A stretch of DNA of 64,000 nucleotides. Source: Porticoccus sp964395715 (GTDB taxonomy: Bacteria; Pseudomonadota; Gammaproteobacteria; Pseudomonadales; Porticoccaceae). Under the pieces are notes generated by a model, which made no database searches, was not told where the DNA came from, and was given only the letters and a program-made list of their open reading frames with translations. Where the stretch lies: assembly GCA_964395715.1 (NCBI GenBank), contig CAYNAU010000006.1:92160-156159 (forward strand). The letters are read 5' to 3'. Positions 63,941-64,000 of this stretch are shown here, piece after piece. Each line of letters begins with the position of its first letter. Position 1 is the first letter of the stretch. Made by a program: the position numbers and the translations under genes.

Positions 63941-64000
63941 TGGCGTCCCGTAGGGGAGTCGAACCCCTGTTACCGCCGTGAAAGGGCGGTGTCCTAGGCC
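63941..64000 (-). tRNA. tRNA-Glu (anticodon UUC), partial
   Basis: The 3' 60 nt of a tRNA-Glu: anticodon loop CTTTCAC giving UUC, T-arm AGGGGTTCGACTCCCCT, acceptor 3' strand and encoded CCA. The 5' end lies beyond the right edge. Confidence 0.92.

Overview
The window is a contiguous stretch of a chromosome with moderate to high GC content, from a free-living, probably marine gammaproteobacterium. Supporting genes are SthA, the PpiD/HU/Lon/ClpX/ClpP/trigger-factor block, FadBA, Tex, FolD, AcnB, QueF, MiaE and CmoM, and an intracellular polyhydroxyalkanoate depolymerase. The gene content fits the Cellvibrionales/Pseudomonadales side of the class, but the genus cannot be fixed by reading alone. 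No phage, insertion sequence, CRISPR array or replication origin is visible.

Layout. 1-9.2 kb (minus strand): SthA (cut by the window edge), then a proteostasis block ppiD-hupB-lon-clpX-clpP-tig, with a sigma-32-type promoter before lon and a tRNA-Leu above tig. 9.3-15 kb: a cupin/phosphomannose-isomerase-like protein, the fadBA beta-oxidation operon, and a methyltransferase. 15-18 kb: tex, facing a Pro-Arg-His tRNA operon with a stable-RNA promoter. 18-22.3 kb: folD, then a glycerophosphodiester and glycerol-3-phosphate set (phosphodiesterase, short GlpD-like oxidase, convergent glycerol-kinase-like FGGY kinase). 22.4-30.3 kb (minus): small accessory and housekeeping genes (YqaA, NYN, HAD dehalogenase, M48 lipoprotein peptidase, GNAT, DUF488, MtfA, radical SAM), interrupted by an AT-rich pair of orphan genes at 28.2-29.3 kb. 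30.4-33.7 kb: a 146-bp inverted-repeat element abutting cysS, then glnS. 33.8-36 kb: DMT exporter, ppiB, lpxH. 36-40.3 kb: an overlapping HlyD/ATPase/two-permease MacB-like operon. 40.4-43.4 kb: a fused PyrD-PyrK-like protein, miaE, and a GST.

43.5-50.6 kb: acnB, phaZ, trhP, a membrane DnaJ protein and cmoM. TrhP and CmoM both act on uridine 34 of tRNA, and several tRNA genes in the window (Leu-UAG, Pro-UGG) are expected substrates of that pathway. 50.7-52.1 kb is an AT-rich islet that carries a LOV-GGDEF protein (a predicted blue-light-responsive diguanylate cyclase). A degenerate 5' half of tRNA-Arg lies on one side, and an inverted tRNA 3' fragment plus an intact tRNA-Arg(CCU) lie on the other. 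52.1-56.9 kb: rsmE, a GST, and modABC for molybdate uptake. 56.9-57.6 kb: a repeat-rich spacer around tRNA-Ser(GGA), in which a 136-bp segment including the first 22 nt of the tRNA gene is duplicated almost perfectly in tandem. 57.6-64 kb: a nitroreductase, a CyaB-like membrane adenylate cyclase, queF, a YadGH-type ABC exporter, a hypothetical gene, a SprA-type putative metalloprotease, and tRNA-Gly and tRNA-Glu (cut by the edge).

Most of the window is conserved core. The parts most worth a second look are the tRNA-bounded LOV-GGDEF islet, the tRNA-Ser repeat cluster, the inverted repeat whose tip forms the cysS stop codon, the PyrD-PyrK fusion, and the AT-rich orphan pair.
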